64,000 nt of DNA, from assembly GCA_019828545.1 (NCBI GenBank), contig JACVRA010000414.1:23684-87683 (forward strand), written 5' to 3'. Under the pieces are notes generated by a model, which was not told the origin of the DNA, searched no databases, and saw nothing but the letters and a program-made list of their open reading frames with translations. The stretch's first letter is position 1, and every line of letters begins with the position of its first letter. Source of the stretch: Paracamarosporium sp. OC-R06-R3. Lineage: Eukaryota > Ascomycota > Dothideomycetes > Pleosporales > Didymosphaeriaceae. The position numbers were made by a program, and so were the translations under genes. Shown here piece after piece: positions 43,278-55,200 of the stretch.

Positions 43278-45477
43278 ATGGAGGCAAACCAAAACGACGA
43301 GCTGTATCCGATTGCCGTCCTCATCGACGAGCTAAAGCACGACGATGTGCTGCTGCGATTGAATGCCATCCACCGCCTCAACACGATAGCGCTGGCATTG
43401 GGCGCCGAGCGGACGCGGGATGAGCTGATACCATTCCTCGACGGTAGGCTGCACCAGAGCAACGCAAAGAGAACATGGGAACAGGGCTAACGAAGCGCGC
43501 AGAGTCGGTAGAAGACGAGGACGAAGTGCTCACGGCGTTGAGCGAGGAATTGGGCAAGTTTGTCGAGTACGTCGGTGGTCCCGAGTTCGGACACGTGCTG
43601 CTCTCACCTCTAGAGAATCTGGCTGCAATAGAAGAGCCGCTTGTGCGGGAGAAGGTGCGCGCACGTTTTCACGGGAACGCGCAGTTTTGCTGACTTTCGC
43701 AGGCTGTAGAGTCCCTGAACAAGATCTGCGAAGAGCTTTCGCAGCAGCAAATCGAAGAATACTTCATCCCGCTCGTCTTGCGCCTCTCAAAGGCCGACTG
43801 GTTTACATCAAAGATTTCCGCGACCGGTCTTTACTGCGTACCCTACACAAGAGCTCCCCCGCCGTCGCAGGAGCAGCTCAGGCAGCACTATGGCCAGCTC
43901 GTGCACGATGACACCCCGATGGTGCGGCGACAGGCCGCGAACAACCTCGCCAAGTTCATCAAGTGCATGCCGCCGGCGATTGTTATCGACGAAATGATTT
44001 CGCTCTTCCAACACCTTGCGGCCGACGATCAGGACAGTGTCAGACTTTTGACGGTGGATATCCTGATCGCAATCGCAGAGGCAGTGCCAAAAGAGCAGCA
44101 GTCAAGCCACGGCGTGCTCTTGACAGCTCTGCGGAGTCTCTTCGAGGACAAGAGCTGGAGAGTGCGCTACATGGTCGCTGATCGGTTCGAGAAGGTTCGT
44201 TTCCATGTGCAGATGAAACAGGTTCCAGGCTAATCTGGTCTAGATCGCCAAAGCTGTAGACGAGGAGGTTGTCAACCGAGACTTGGTACCCGCATTTGTG
44301 AAGCTTCTCAAAGATACGGAGGCTGAGGTGCGAAGTGCGATTGCGGGACAGATTCCCGGTAATGACCCTTTCGAACTTTTTTTTTCTCTCCTTCTGTACA
44401 GTGCTGACAGTGCCCACAGGTTTCTGCGCACTCCTCGAACGCGACACGCTTCTCCAAGAGGTGATGCCGAGCATCGAGGAGCTTGTCTCCGACCAGTCGC
44501 AACATGTTCGCGCTGCGCTCGGTACTCAGATAAGTGGGCTGGCCCCAATCTTGGGCAAGGACGAGTGAGAATTCCTCTTCGCAGAGCACGTGCGTATGCT
44601 AACATGATGCAGAACTATTTCACATCTTCTACCAATGTTTCTTCAGATGCTCAAAGATGAATTTCCAGACGTTCGACTTAACATTATATCTAAGCTTGAG
44701 CTGGTTAACAATGGTACGTTACTATCCGCTTGCGAAAGATGAGTTCCTAACAGTTATTAGTCATCGGCATTGAACTTCTCTCACAATCCCTTCTCCCTGC
44801 CATTGTACAGCTCGCAGAAGATAAGCAGTGGCGTGTCCGGTTGGCCATCATTGAATACGTTCCTCTTCTTGCCTCGCAGCTAGGCGTCAAGTTCTTCGAT
44901 GAGAAGCTCAGTAGCCTGTGTATGAGCTGGCTCGGCGACACCGTCTTCTCCATTCGCGAAGCCTCTACGCAGAACCTCAAGAAGTTGACCGAGGTTTTTG
45001 GTGTGGAGTGGGCCAACGAGGCCATTGTACCTAAAGTGATGGCCATGGGCCAGCATCCCAACTACCTGTATCGGATGACCACTTGCTTTGCTGTTTCGGT
45101 ATGCTCATCGTTTCCATCGTGCATTTCTCGGCTAATTGAACTAGACCCTCGCACCCGCCCTCAGTCTGGATGTGATCGAGACCTCGATCCTCCCCATGAT
45201 GGACAAACTCGTCAACGACGACATCCCTAACATCCGTTTCAACGTCGCCAAATCATACGCCGTCCTCATCGACACCCTCAAGCAACTCCCTGAACAGGGC
45301 ACTGTGCTCGCGCTGCACAAGGCAGGGACCCCTGGCCAGGGGTGCGCCAAAGGACAGGAGCTTATCACCAAGAGCATCCTGCCTAACCTGGAGAAGTTGC
45401 AGCAGGATGACGATGTGGATGTAAGGTACTTTGCTACGACGGCAGCTCAGAGCTATACGGATGCGATGCAGACTTAG
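43278..45477 (+). CDS. tpd3: PP2A structural (scaffold) subunit A, PR65/Tpd3-like
   Basis: HEAT-repeat scaffold that holds the catalytic and regulatory B subunits of protein phosphatase 2A. Eight exons: 43278-43443, 43503-43654, 43703-44194, 44244-44358, 44420-44564, 44613-44713, 44761-45098 and 45145-45477; introns are 46-61 nt, all phase-consistent. 613 residues, the usual length. Tandem HEAT units are visible throughout: [159 protein letters not shown] and [15 protein letters not shown]. The last repeat carries a 10-residue loop ([10 protein letters not shown]), as in other filamentous fungi. Densely split gene compared with its neighbours. Confidence 0.95.
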
Positions 45478-46076
45478 GAGCCTGTATCTGCATGGAAGGA
45501 TATTGTGCAGGGTTTGTTGATCAAATGAGGCTAGAAAGAGATGAGATCATGACAAGAAAGCAAGCATGAGAAATAAAGTAATGTTATCTTTGGTGGAGCG
45601 GCAGAGAGGAAACGCAGTAGGATGGTCGCCGCGTCTTTGTCATTGTCGGGGCTTGAACATTGCAGCGCCCGGCTTCTTTGAGGTGTTGTACTTGTATCAT
45701 TCCTCCGCGTCAACGGCGAGGGTGTATGAAGTAGGGCAGGGTGAAGTGGGAGTGCAAAACCAAGACTACCCCCCCGTTAGATTTCGAATCGATCGTGTTT
45801 GAAACATATCTGTTTCGTCATTGCAGTCCAGCCCCCAAAGTCCAGATGGGACATTGCAAACTGGAGGTAAAACAGCCACCAACGAGTTTCGGACATTCAG
45901 GTTTTTGTCTTCACGCCCACATTGAATGCAACCTCATGTACACTTTGGTGATTATTTCATATGCATCACAAAAAAAAAAAATTTTTGATATACTATCAAG
46001 CTCGTTGGTTAGAGCTCCTATCCTACGCTACTGTGACCGACCTTGAAGCAACCCGTCACAGCTTCGACTCAGATAG
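45478..46076. other. intergenic between convergent genes
   Basis: 599 bases between the 3' ends of the PP2A scaffold and glutaredoxin genes, including a run of twelve A followed by five T at 45970-45986. A following segment resembles the D-arm of a tRNA (agctcgttggttagagct) but does not fold into one. No gene seen. Confidence 0.4.
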
Positions 46077-46442
46077 TCAGACAGCCCCAGCGGTCTTGAG
46101 CAGGTTTGGGAGGTCCTTCTTCTTGGACTGTAGCTCCGAGTTTCCGCCAATGTGTTGCTGCCCAATGAAGATGTTGGGAACGGTCGACTGGCCGGTTATA
46201 TCGGCGAGGGTAGACTGGATGGCTGAGCCATCGTCTACAAAATGTCAGCCTCCTGCCTCAGTCTCCGACTGGAAGGGGGAAATGTACGTACCGACTTGGT
46301 CCAGCTCGATGGCATAGAACTTGGCGCCGCTGTCACTCAGCAGCTGCTTGGCCGCGCGGCAGTAAGGGCAGTAGGACTTGGAGAAGACGGCGACAGGGTT
46401 CTCGTCGACGATGGATTGCACCTTGGTCTTTGTCGCGGACAT
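46077..46442 (-). CDS. dithiol glutaredoxin
   Basis: Small thiol-disulphide oxidoreductase reduced by glutathione. Two exons in transcript order 46442-46292 and 46234-46077 (57-nt intron), 102 residues. Active site VFSKSYCPYCRAAKQLL (CPYC), GSH-binding STVPNIFIGQQHIGG (TVP motif with cis-proline) and GGNSEL, followed by LPNLLKTAGAV, the standard end. No targeting sequence, so cytosolic. Equivalent to the yeast Grx1/Grx2 class. Confidence 0.95.
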
Positions 46443-47105
46443 GGTGGCGGGGCTGGGGGCGCGCGTGAAGAAGTGGCGGAGGAAGGAAATGGTTGCGGTT
46501 GTTGCTCGGTCGCTGGAGAGGTTGTTAGCGTTTGCTCGGAGGACAGAGAGGACTATATAGGCTGCTTACCTGGGTGTCGGTCGTCAGGCGCAGGGATGGG
46601 TGAGAGATTTGGAATTGCAAGGTGCTTGCCGTGTGATGCAGAAGGTTGGTGTGGATTAGTAAATGCGATGCGCGCCCCGCAGTGAAGGAGAGAGAGGCGT
46701 GAATGATGCAATCGGTTTCGGCAGGCCCATTAGCCCGTTTTCGGGGGCGCAGGGCTCAGCTCATCGCGACTCCTGCGGAAACGGGGTAATGGCCTTCGCA
46801 TGGCGGATGGAGGCTCAAGGACCCTGTGCGTCCGGGCGTTGCGAGCATGGTGACGGCGCGAAAACAGCTGACCGAATGCCGGGGCACGCCGCATCTCGCC
46901 ATGTCGAGTCGGACTGCGCTGAGGTAGACCCAAAGGGACGGATACCGCAGCTTCCGCGTGCCGAAGGTGCTTCCGCGCCTTTCCACTGCCCATATCTCTC
47001 GACGCTTCACCCAGACGTAATTCTGCATACACCACCGCGTCTGCACACGCCGCCTCGCCCCGGCCAGCACTCCTACATGCGCGCCGACGAGCGCCTCACT
47101 CCACC
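46443..47105. other. shared divergent promoter region (glutaredoxin / LMBR1 gene)
   Basis: 663 bases between divergent starts; GC-rich, with a C/A-rich leader before the LMBR1 gene. No gene or recognisable element. Confidence 0.4.
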
Positions 47106-49133
47106 ATGACGGCCTCACCCGCCGGCTCAACCGCCTTCTTCGCCCTCGCCCTCGTCGCCATCTCTGCCGCCGTCCTCCTGCTCTTGCGGTACTACCTCCC
47201 ATTGCGAACCACGCCCGCCTACGTGACCGTCCCTGTTTTCCTCACCGTCGCACTCCCCGCTTCCATCGTTCTGCTCGTGCCCATCGACCTCGCAAGCAGC
47301 GCCGGCACCAATGGCATATGGCTCGGCACCACCGTCGTCTACAAATCATGGCGCGTTACGTACTGGCTCACCTTCGTCTTGTCCTGGGCCATCTTGCCCT
47401 TGTTGGGCGAGTACACGGATAGCGGATACCGGGAGCCCAAGGCGCGTGTTTTGTACAGCGTCAAGAGCAACGGCCGATACTGGGCTGTGATGCTGGGCAT
47501 GGGGTTGCTGGGGTTGGTGTATTTCATATGGTACAACGGCTTCAACCTGGGCACCATGAAGGGCATGGTCATGGCCCTGGCGTATGCATGGTCGCTCGCC
47601 CTGGCCATCTACTTGATGGGCCACGGGCTTGTCGCGTTTCCGAGGAGCCTGTATAGATACGCAAGTATCAGCGGGAGGCTGAAACGGCTGCAGGCTCAGG
47701 CGCCAAAAGTTCACGAGAAACTGACAGAAAGTGTGGACAAGCTGGACCAGTATGAGTGGCAGGTCGTGCAACTCAAGCAGAGGAAGAATGGCACGGCGAA
47801 GGAATTTCAAGAGTGGATTGACGAGCTAGTGGACAAGAGCAGTTTGCCTGAGAGTAGGGCTGGCGTGGTGGCGCGGATGAACACGGCGACGGTGCCACCG
47901 GTCATCACGGAGAGATACTTGGCAGATTTGACGAGGAAGCTGAAAAGAGCGAGACATGCAAAGGTACGGTTTGGAGGCGAGTGGGATCGCCTAATCCACA
48001 AGGCCGTCAAGACGCAGACCATACTCGACTCGAAAGCAAGCCAAAGACTGGAGTTCAAGACCTCGCAGTTCCAGACGCGCAATGGCGGAGTCCTGGATCG
48101 CGTTCCATTGCTCACGCCGTATACCCGCTATCTCCTCTACGTACACATCATACCGACCTTGTTTTATTTCGCTTGGATCCTCACATCGCTAGCATCTCTG
48201 GCAATTGTTTGGTCTGAATGCATCCGCTCCTTCGTACACGACTCCAAGCTCTCCGTCATCGGTCTTACGGTTGTCCATCATCCACCCTCGTCGGGTGGCC
48301 AGATAGGCTTTGGCGGCCAGTTTATCGCGGCCGCGTGGCTGTGTTACATGCTCACCTGCTCCTTCTTCTCTCTGACCGAGGTCAAGATCTGGGGAAATCG
48401 TGCCCTCGTAAGGAGAAATACATACCAGGAATCCGCTACTTGGTATTCCCTTCAGCTGGCGAAGCTAACCGTCCCGCTTTCGTATAATTTCGTCACATTC
48501 ATGCCATATCCTATTGTTCATGGGACGAGTTTCTTCAAGCTGCTCGGCAAGTACGTCGAAAGTACGCCTGTGGGCGAAAAGTTTAGCGATTACTTCCCAA
48601 TATTCATTCTCGTGCCCGTGCTGGCGACGGCTTTCGGATTATACAGCAAGGTCAAGACCATCAGTGGTTTCGGTGACCTATTAGAAGACGAAGAAGACGA
48701 AGCTGCTGAGGCTGCAGGAACGGGCTCTTGGCGCGAGGGCCGCGCGCTCATCGAGCGCGAAATTCAGTCCTCGCACAACGGCAGCCTCGGGCTTGCGCAG
48801 AGGAATACGTCGCCGCCCGATGGGCGTTACAGCGATAATCCGTCTTTAACAACGCGCGCAGAGCCAAGTTCGAGGCGTCAGCCGCTGGGAAGGCGCCCGC
48901 CCCCGAGTGATGACGATGGGGACGCGGGTAATTTCTTCGAGAATTTCAGTACGAGGGTAAAGAACACATTTGAGACGAGCGATTGGACGTTCGAGAGGCC
49001 CAGGTGGCTTGGTGGTGAAGATGATGTTGAAAGAGGACAGCGGAGTCGAGATGTTACGCGCGCAGGAGAGAGAAACGGTGGGTTTTTAGGGTTATTCGGC
49101 GGTCGATCCGAAGAGGGAAGGCTTAGACTATAG
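47106..49133 (+). CDS. LMBR1-domain polytopic membrane protein (LMBD2-like)
   Basis: Single exon, 675 residues. Five N-terminal hydrophobic helices (for example FFALALVAISAAVLLLLRYY and YVTVPVFLTVALPASIVLLV) with the diagnostic SWRVTYWLTFVLSWAILPLL and GYREPKARVLYSVKSNGRYW. A long cytosolic coiled-coil-like loop follows (about 200-320, LKRLQAQAPKVHEKLTESVD, EFQEWIDELVDKSSLPES), then a second helical block (LLYVHIIPTLFYFAWILTSL, SFFSLTEVKIWGN, YNFVTFMP) and a disordered Ser/Arg-rich tail. LMBD2 proteins have been linked to GPCR trafficking/signalling in animals; the fungal role is unknown. GC-rich, strong codon pattern, no intron. Confidence 0.9.
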   Translation: MTASPAGSTAFFALALVAISAAVLLLLRYYLPLRTTPAYVTVPVFLTVALPASIVLLVPIDLASSAGTNGIWLGTTVVYKSWRVTYWLTFVLSWAILPLLGEYTDSGYREPKARVLYSVKSNGRYWAVMLGMGLLGLVYFIWYNGFNLGTMKGMVMALAYAWSLALAIYLMGHGLVAFPRSLYRYASISGRLKRLQAQAPKVHEKLTESVDKLDQYEWQVVQLKQRKNGTAKEFQEWIDELVDKSSLPESRAGVVARMNTATVPPVITERYLADLTRKLKRARHAKVRFGGEWDRLIHKAVKTQTILDSKASQRLEFKTSQFQTRNGGVLDRVPLLTPYTRYLLYVHIIPTLFYFAWILTSLASLAIVWSECIRSFVHDSKLSVIGLTVVHHPPSSGGQIGFGGQFIAAAWLCYMLTCSFFSLTEVKIWGNRALVRRNTYQESATWYSLQLAKLTVPLSYNFVTFMPYPIVHGTSFFKLLGKYVESTPVGEKFSDYFPIFILVPVLATAFGLYSKVKTISGFGDLLEDEEDEAAEAAGTGSWREGRALIEREIQSSHNGSLGLAQRNTSPPDGRYSDNPSLTTRAEPSSRRQPLGRRPPPSDDDGDAGNFFENFSTRVKNTFETSDWTFERPRWLGGEDDVERGQRSRDVTRAGERNGGFLGLFGGRSEEGRLRL

Positions 49134-51034
49134 TCCGTTGTATAGACAACTATAAAGTATTCAAAGGCGTTTATTAGGTTAGAGTATTCTCTTATTACTT
49201 AGTAATAAATAATACAATAGAGTAAGTTTATACTTCGAACCTTCGCGAGATAGCATAACTTTACCGTCCTGTTGTGAACTAGTGAAAAATACGAATTTTT
49301 TTAACTTTTTAGAACCTAGTCCAAGACACCATGCAGCTCGTCCAATGCTGAATTTGCAGACGGCAGTACGTAAGTTCCTCGCACCGAACTTGATAAATTG
49401 GATCTGAAATCAAGTTTCTCCCAGGACTGTTGCGATGGTGTAGCATTAGTTAGTGGTTTCTACTCACTACATTGTCTGCTAATCGAATCGACTCTGATGA
49501 ACATATGCAAGAACATCAAGCTAACGTGGGAAAAACCTCGCAGAAACTCGTTGGTCGAATGATTTACAAAGAACACTATTATACCGGAGCATCTAGGAAA
49601 GGAATGCAGAGGCAATTAAAACATGCAGTTAAGTTTGTCCAGCCAAGTATCAGCTGCAGCAGAACTCTAGCTAAACCGTGACTATTCCTGCGTCATTACG
49701 TGGGATACACGAGAGAGATGCTGATGTGTAAACCGGACACATCATTAGTTATGTATGCTCTTAACAGCTATGACCTCACAACAGCGTTATTGCAGGGTAG
49801 TTGAACAATTAATATGTGTGCAAATCCTTGGTACTATTCATGACTAACTTATCTAAACCACGAATGTCCTCGAGTCAGGCTCAGACCATGTCCTTCTCAC
49901 AGTGATCCACCCTTTCTCTATCGTCCATTGATGGCCTAAAAGTACTTTATATACAGCAGGTGTCCAAGAAACCTCTAAAATGCCAGAAAGCTGAAAATAT
50001 CACAGTCAAGATGCAGGAGCTAATTTCCTCCTTTGATACCGAACCCAGCCAAAACCAAACAGGAGAAGAAGCAAATAAAAGACATTACCGCCTCGTCTGT
50101 GCGGCTTTACGTCACGATGGGATACACACCAATGCTAAGCAAATTGTTTCCCTTGGTGCCATTAAGCGAAGCCGGTTAAACTTACTCTTCACGATCGCAA
50201 CACTGTCAGTGGCATCGATATGAGAGTACCACCCACTTTTTGAAGTACTGGAGCTTGTTCCCGTCCGTGAGTAGGTGAAGGATAGTTGGCCACAGAACAA
50301 CCCCCTTATCCGGCCTGCTACTTCTACTCCATCGACACTGTCGGTTTTGAAAACATTGTCACCATCGAAGCCAATGTGAAGTTTATAGGCATCAGCGACA
50401 TCTGCACCAACATCGACTTCACTTGTGCCGGTTCCGCCATGCGCATTCGGCTCATCCTTCTACGCGCCCATAGTCGCAAGATCATTTGGTTGGGACACGA
50501 CGATGACTTATGATGCCAGTGAGGAAAAGAAAAGTGGATGAGCATGGACTAAGTTGAACCAAGTGAGCACAATCACAAGGCTCAATCCCTAGGGTCTTTG
50601 AGCTAGTCTTAAAGAGACATAGCACCTAGCTGAAACAGGTAAGGCGCGCTTGACTGCTTAGCACAACGCTCTTATGAAGATCACTGTTAAACAACAATCA
50701 CTCCACCCAATAACTACTTAAGCTAACAACCACTCAACCCAACAACCAAGTTGAAAGCTCTGAAAATGTATAATTTCTAGCTCATTCTCTCCTTATTATC
50801 GATTGACTACGAATCTACACCCTGGCGCTACGTAGCCTCAGCCCTGAACTACGCCGCAGCTTCAACCCCACCTGGGTGGCCATCTCCAAACAGCTTGATG
50901 CGACAGTCCCCCTTCTAAACTAGAGAACCACGGCGTCAGCCTTTTCGAAATACACACTCGCGTAGAAAGGGTCCTACGTTTTTCTTCTCTCCAAAGAAAA
51001 ATCACCCCAACCTTTGGAGGCACATTGAATCATC
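49134..51034. other. gene-free, partly AT-rich stretch
   Basis: 1.9 kb. 49140-49330 is very AT-rich (tta/tag-rich). Elsewhere there are only short frames with no family resemblance (for example 49960-50223 and 50286-50513). The final 250 bases before 51035 form the promoter and leader of the next gene. Probably decayed repeat DNA in part. Confidence 0.4.
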
Positions 51035-52217
51035 ATGGCCCCGACTTCCAAAGCTTTGAAAACACGAGAAACAGAAGCTGATGGGGAAAAAACACGCCAA
51101 CAGATGGAAACGGATCGTCAGCAAAGACAAGTCGCGCTCCAGCGACGCCGTTCTTTGGATACGACCATCACAAACAGCGACAACACAATCAAGACACTGA
51201 ACCAGCTCCAAAGCCCACTGTTCAAGAAACTGCCTCTAGAGATCCGGTTGAAAATATGGGAGTACGTACTAGACTTCGGCCAGCCCTTGCACATAGTCCC
51301 CTATGGTCACCTTATCGAAGAACGATTTCGCATCGCAGACTGTGAACGCCTCTGGCGCGAGCACACCTCAGAAACTCGCCAGTACGCAGGGTACACTGAA
51401 GTGTTTAATGCATCCACGGACAACATACCGCATGGTCGATGTTACGAGATCTATTCGCAAGAGTATCATAACAGAGACCTCGAAAGGCATAATGAAGACC
51501 ATGCCAGGGGGAGAATTCCCACCCTACCACACAAACATTGGCAACCTCTTTCGCTTCTGAGAAGCTGCAGACGTGTGTAAGTAACGCCTTTCTTTGATCT
51601 TATAGACTCCCGAATATCCAATAGGCAACGTGGCTAATTTCCCTTCGTGCAGCTACTCCGAGGCTATCAACCTTTTGTATTCGCTCAACACCTTCGAGTT
51701 TTACCTCAGCGCAGATGTCACCAACTTCATTTTTTCTATTCCCCCTTCTCGCATAAAATTCCTTACCTCCATAACTCTCTACGGCGATATATGGAATCTA
51801 GAAAGAGGTTCTCGCAAGGACTTCGAGACTGTTCTCTCTTCCCTGCGAGCCTGTACCGGCTTAAGGAAAGTGAGACTGTTGATACATGATTACCTCAACG
51901 ATCTGTGTGATGAACACTCATACTGGTTCACACAGGAACTTACGGCAACGAGTGTGATTAAGGATGGGGTATGGGTTGAGCATGTTACAAGTGGCAGTGT
52001 GAAAGAACCAGAGTACTGGGAGGCGCCGTCCGGCGATTACGACGAGCAGGAAGAGCAAAGGGAGAGGGAAGCGAAGAAAGTATTGAGTAGGCACATACAC
52101 TATAGTATGTTCAAGAGATATCGCGTCCGTGAGGATGGAAGACGGGCAGATTATTGGGATGTCTGGGATGGCGTCGATTCAGAGGAAGAGACCGAGAAGA
52201 ATGAAGACACAATCTAA
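51035..52217 (+). CDS. DUF7730/F-box-like fungal protein of unknown function
   Basis: Two exons, 51035-51576 and 51653-52217 (76-nt intron, gtaagt...gtgcag), 368 residues. A charged N-terminus precedes SPLFKKLPLEIRLKIWEYVL, the F-box-like opening of a very large fungal family. Then QPLSLLRSCRRVYSEAINLLYSLNTFEF (rejoined exactly at the intron), FYLSADVTNFIFSIPPSRIKFLTSI and LRACTGLRKVRLLI. These proteins are numerous in filamentous ascomycetes and none has a settled function. It ends in a strongly acidic tail. It converges on the large B-box/patatin gene, with 35 bases between the stops. Confidence 0.82.
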
Positions 52218-52252
52218 GAATGTAATCCAATCATTGGGAACTACACGAGCCA

Positions 52253-55200
52253 TCAATCAGAGTCATCTGCGACATACCTCCTTCCTAGATCTGTGACTGA
52301 ACTTCGTTGTGCATCGCTCCAAGCAGGCGAAGCTATCCTTCGGATATCAAGATCTTGAGACCATTGCCTTCTTTCATGCCGTACAAGCCCAGAAATAGTG
52401 GAAGGCACAGCCACTGGTGGAGATCTTTGACTTCTAACCAGCTCGTTTAGATTCGCCGGAGGCCGTGATGTGAGTGCTCCTTGGTGGTCTCTTCTCCCGT
52501 TCCTGGCTGCAGGTGGTGCAGAAGGTCGTATAGCTACCGGGTCGGAGCGCCTGAATGTACGCTGCACATCGTGCGATTCTGCTTCACGTGGAGAACGCGA
52601 AGCTTGCACACTGGGGGCACTTGCTAATGGCCTCTGTGTTAGGGATGGGTTGATCATCTCCGTAGCACCTTGAAGAGACCTCGAGGCTCTTTGTGAGGCA
52701 TCTATTCCAAATTGTGGAAGGGATGCTGAATAGCGAGCAGTTTCATGCAAGGTCCTTACTGTTTCCTCATCTACCTGTCTCAGATGTGCGTGGACCTCCC
52801 TCCGGATTGGGTCATTTGGATCCTTGGACAGGGGACTATGTAACTGAGGTTGACCCCGGGTACCTAGAGGTGAGGCGATACTCCTCTGTGTGCTAGCGGT
52901 GGAGGATCGCTCGCTTACGGTCTGTTGAGCTATGGTGGCATAGCTAGTGCCGACATCATCTCCTCGTTGCCTGACATATGCACTAGACGAGATTCTCTGT
53001 TGCATATCTCGTTTTCGGGTATAATGTTCTGGGGCGGCTTGATTTCTCAAAGGATTTTCCATCTCTGCAATTCGAGGCTGGTGTGAGATGTGAGGTTGTC
53101 TTGATTCATGACGGGGCGATGCAGACTGATGTGGAAGTTCTGTTGGATAGGTAGATGATGAAGCTAATTGCTGAATGGTTGTCTCTCGATTTCCTTGTAG
53201 ATCGATAGCAGGCTCTAGTACAGCAGCCGAATGTGTATGAGACCGAGTGTGTTCACGTCCGGAAAGCTCACTTGCTGAGAGATAACGCACACGATTAGAC
53301 GATTGCCTCTCTACTGTCTCGTAAACACTGTCGGAGACACTTCGAGGAAGCGCCGGAGCCACAAACGATTGAGGTGCCCGAAATTCTACATCTGATCCAC
53401 TGCGACGTGCTGGTCGACGAGGCAAGCTTTCTATACTTCGATCGGGAAGTTCATGTGCTGTGGAGGGTGCATCGAGGAGTCCTCCTTGGATTTTCTCTAA
53501 TGAGACTAGGATCAGCATAAGTAAGTGCCATTAGATCCATTATACTGACCTCTGACGGAATCCTCATCTATCAGGGTTCGTGGAAAGCCGCTTATCGGAA
53601 TCTTCTCGCGGTACGAACGCGGACTTTTCAAATGCAACGAAATAGTCACCTTCACCGCCTTATGCATCATGCATATTTCGGGCATATCTATCGAAAAGCA
53701 AGCAAATTCGCGCATTCGATCCAAGATCTCTTTCGTAAGAGCAATCTATACGATGTCAGAAGGAGGTATTCGTGACAGCGAATAGAAAAACAGCTACCTT
53801 GAGAGGGCTGAGATTCCCACTCTCGATTTCAAAGCAGAGTTGGAAACCAGCAGTCTGTTGGTTCATGAGATACTCTCCGAGACTACGGACGTATGACGAA
53901 TCATCATCGAAACAGCATCGGATGTGGCCTAGATACGTCAACGATTATCCACTCTGAAGACAGTCTCACAAACCGGAGCAGTAGAAAGGCTTATCAGCCC
54001 CACCACCCCCTCGGACCGTAGTCCTTTCGTAGTAGAATGAGCTAGCTACTAGCGCATGCGATACATGCTCAACCTGTGCTTTGAGTCGAGGACTGCTCAA
54101 GGCTAATTGTGTTTCCTCTTGTAGCCTTTGCATCTGATCCACTTCATCGAATTTGGGTGGATCATAGCTGAGACTTGGATTGATGCGCACATATCTCCAC
54201 GATTCTTTTCCAGCATGCTCTTCACAAAACTCTCGCCATGCAAGATCAGCGTCAAGTATGCTATCCATGTTGTCAACCTGTATGTCGTAAGTTCAGGTCT
54301 GTTCACCTCGCATCACAGTGTTTACCATTGTTTTGGTTTCTTTCCGAATATTGGGATACGTTGGTGGCTTTCTCTTTCGGAGAGATGTCTTGCTCTTTCT
54401 AAAGGATTGTCAGGCAAGAGAAATCATGAGAAAAGTCAAGAGAGAGCCGGGAGACAGAACCACACACCTCGGCGGGCTTGTACTTCTCTGAGTGCTTTGG
54501 GATAATTTGCGATCTATATCGCTGCCATGTTGACTTGTCCCTAACGATAAGAACAGATCAGGGTGCTTGTCTGCAACGTCCGGCCAGCTAAGTCTACATT
54601 CCCGATGGGCGATCTTCGTCGGGTTGTTGTGGTAAAGTGCGCCGTCAAAGTACGTACGTCTCGTTGGCTGGTGCGAGAATGGTTTGAAAACCGGGGATGC
54701 AGATGTTGCCACAGCCGCCTCCCAAATCTTTAGCTCGTCGTTAGGATCGTCTGGTCTAGGAAAATCCCAACGTCGTCGACGTTTCCCATGTTGCCCAATC
54801 TCGCTTCGTCCGTAATTTGCGATCACTATCATCCGTCTGAAAGTGACGTCCGTTGCAGTCACCGCAACCTTCGCTTGGTTGGCATTGTCTCGAACCGTGT
54901 GACCGAAGAGGGTTTCTGATTTCCCGAATTCCTTCTCTAGCGCCTTTCGCATTGGTGTTGTTCTGTACTTGGTGGGCTCTTTCATCGTGATGAAATACTT
55001 TAGCCTCGTCATTGTTGTCAGCCGTGGCACGAAAGCTTTTTGGTAGAACTTCCGCAAGAAATCTATACACTCAGGTAAATTCCAGCCTTTTACTGCAAAT
55101 GCAAGAGCAACAATACCACCAGAGCTATATAGCGGTTAGAGAAGAGGATCGCAAATATCATGAGCTATGACAGACCTTGTACCAAGAACCAAGTCGAAGA

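Noticed and set aside
45990..46080. tRNA-like segment (agctcgttggttagagct with flanking actatc...gatagt)
   Set aside because: The D-arm look-alike and a 6-base outer pairing exist, but no anticodon stem-loop or proper T-arm forms, and the 3' side overlaps the end of the glutaredoxin gene.
50286..50545. Overlapping short frames on both strands
   Set aside because: Neither shows a domain or signal peptide, and no consistent splice extends them.
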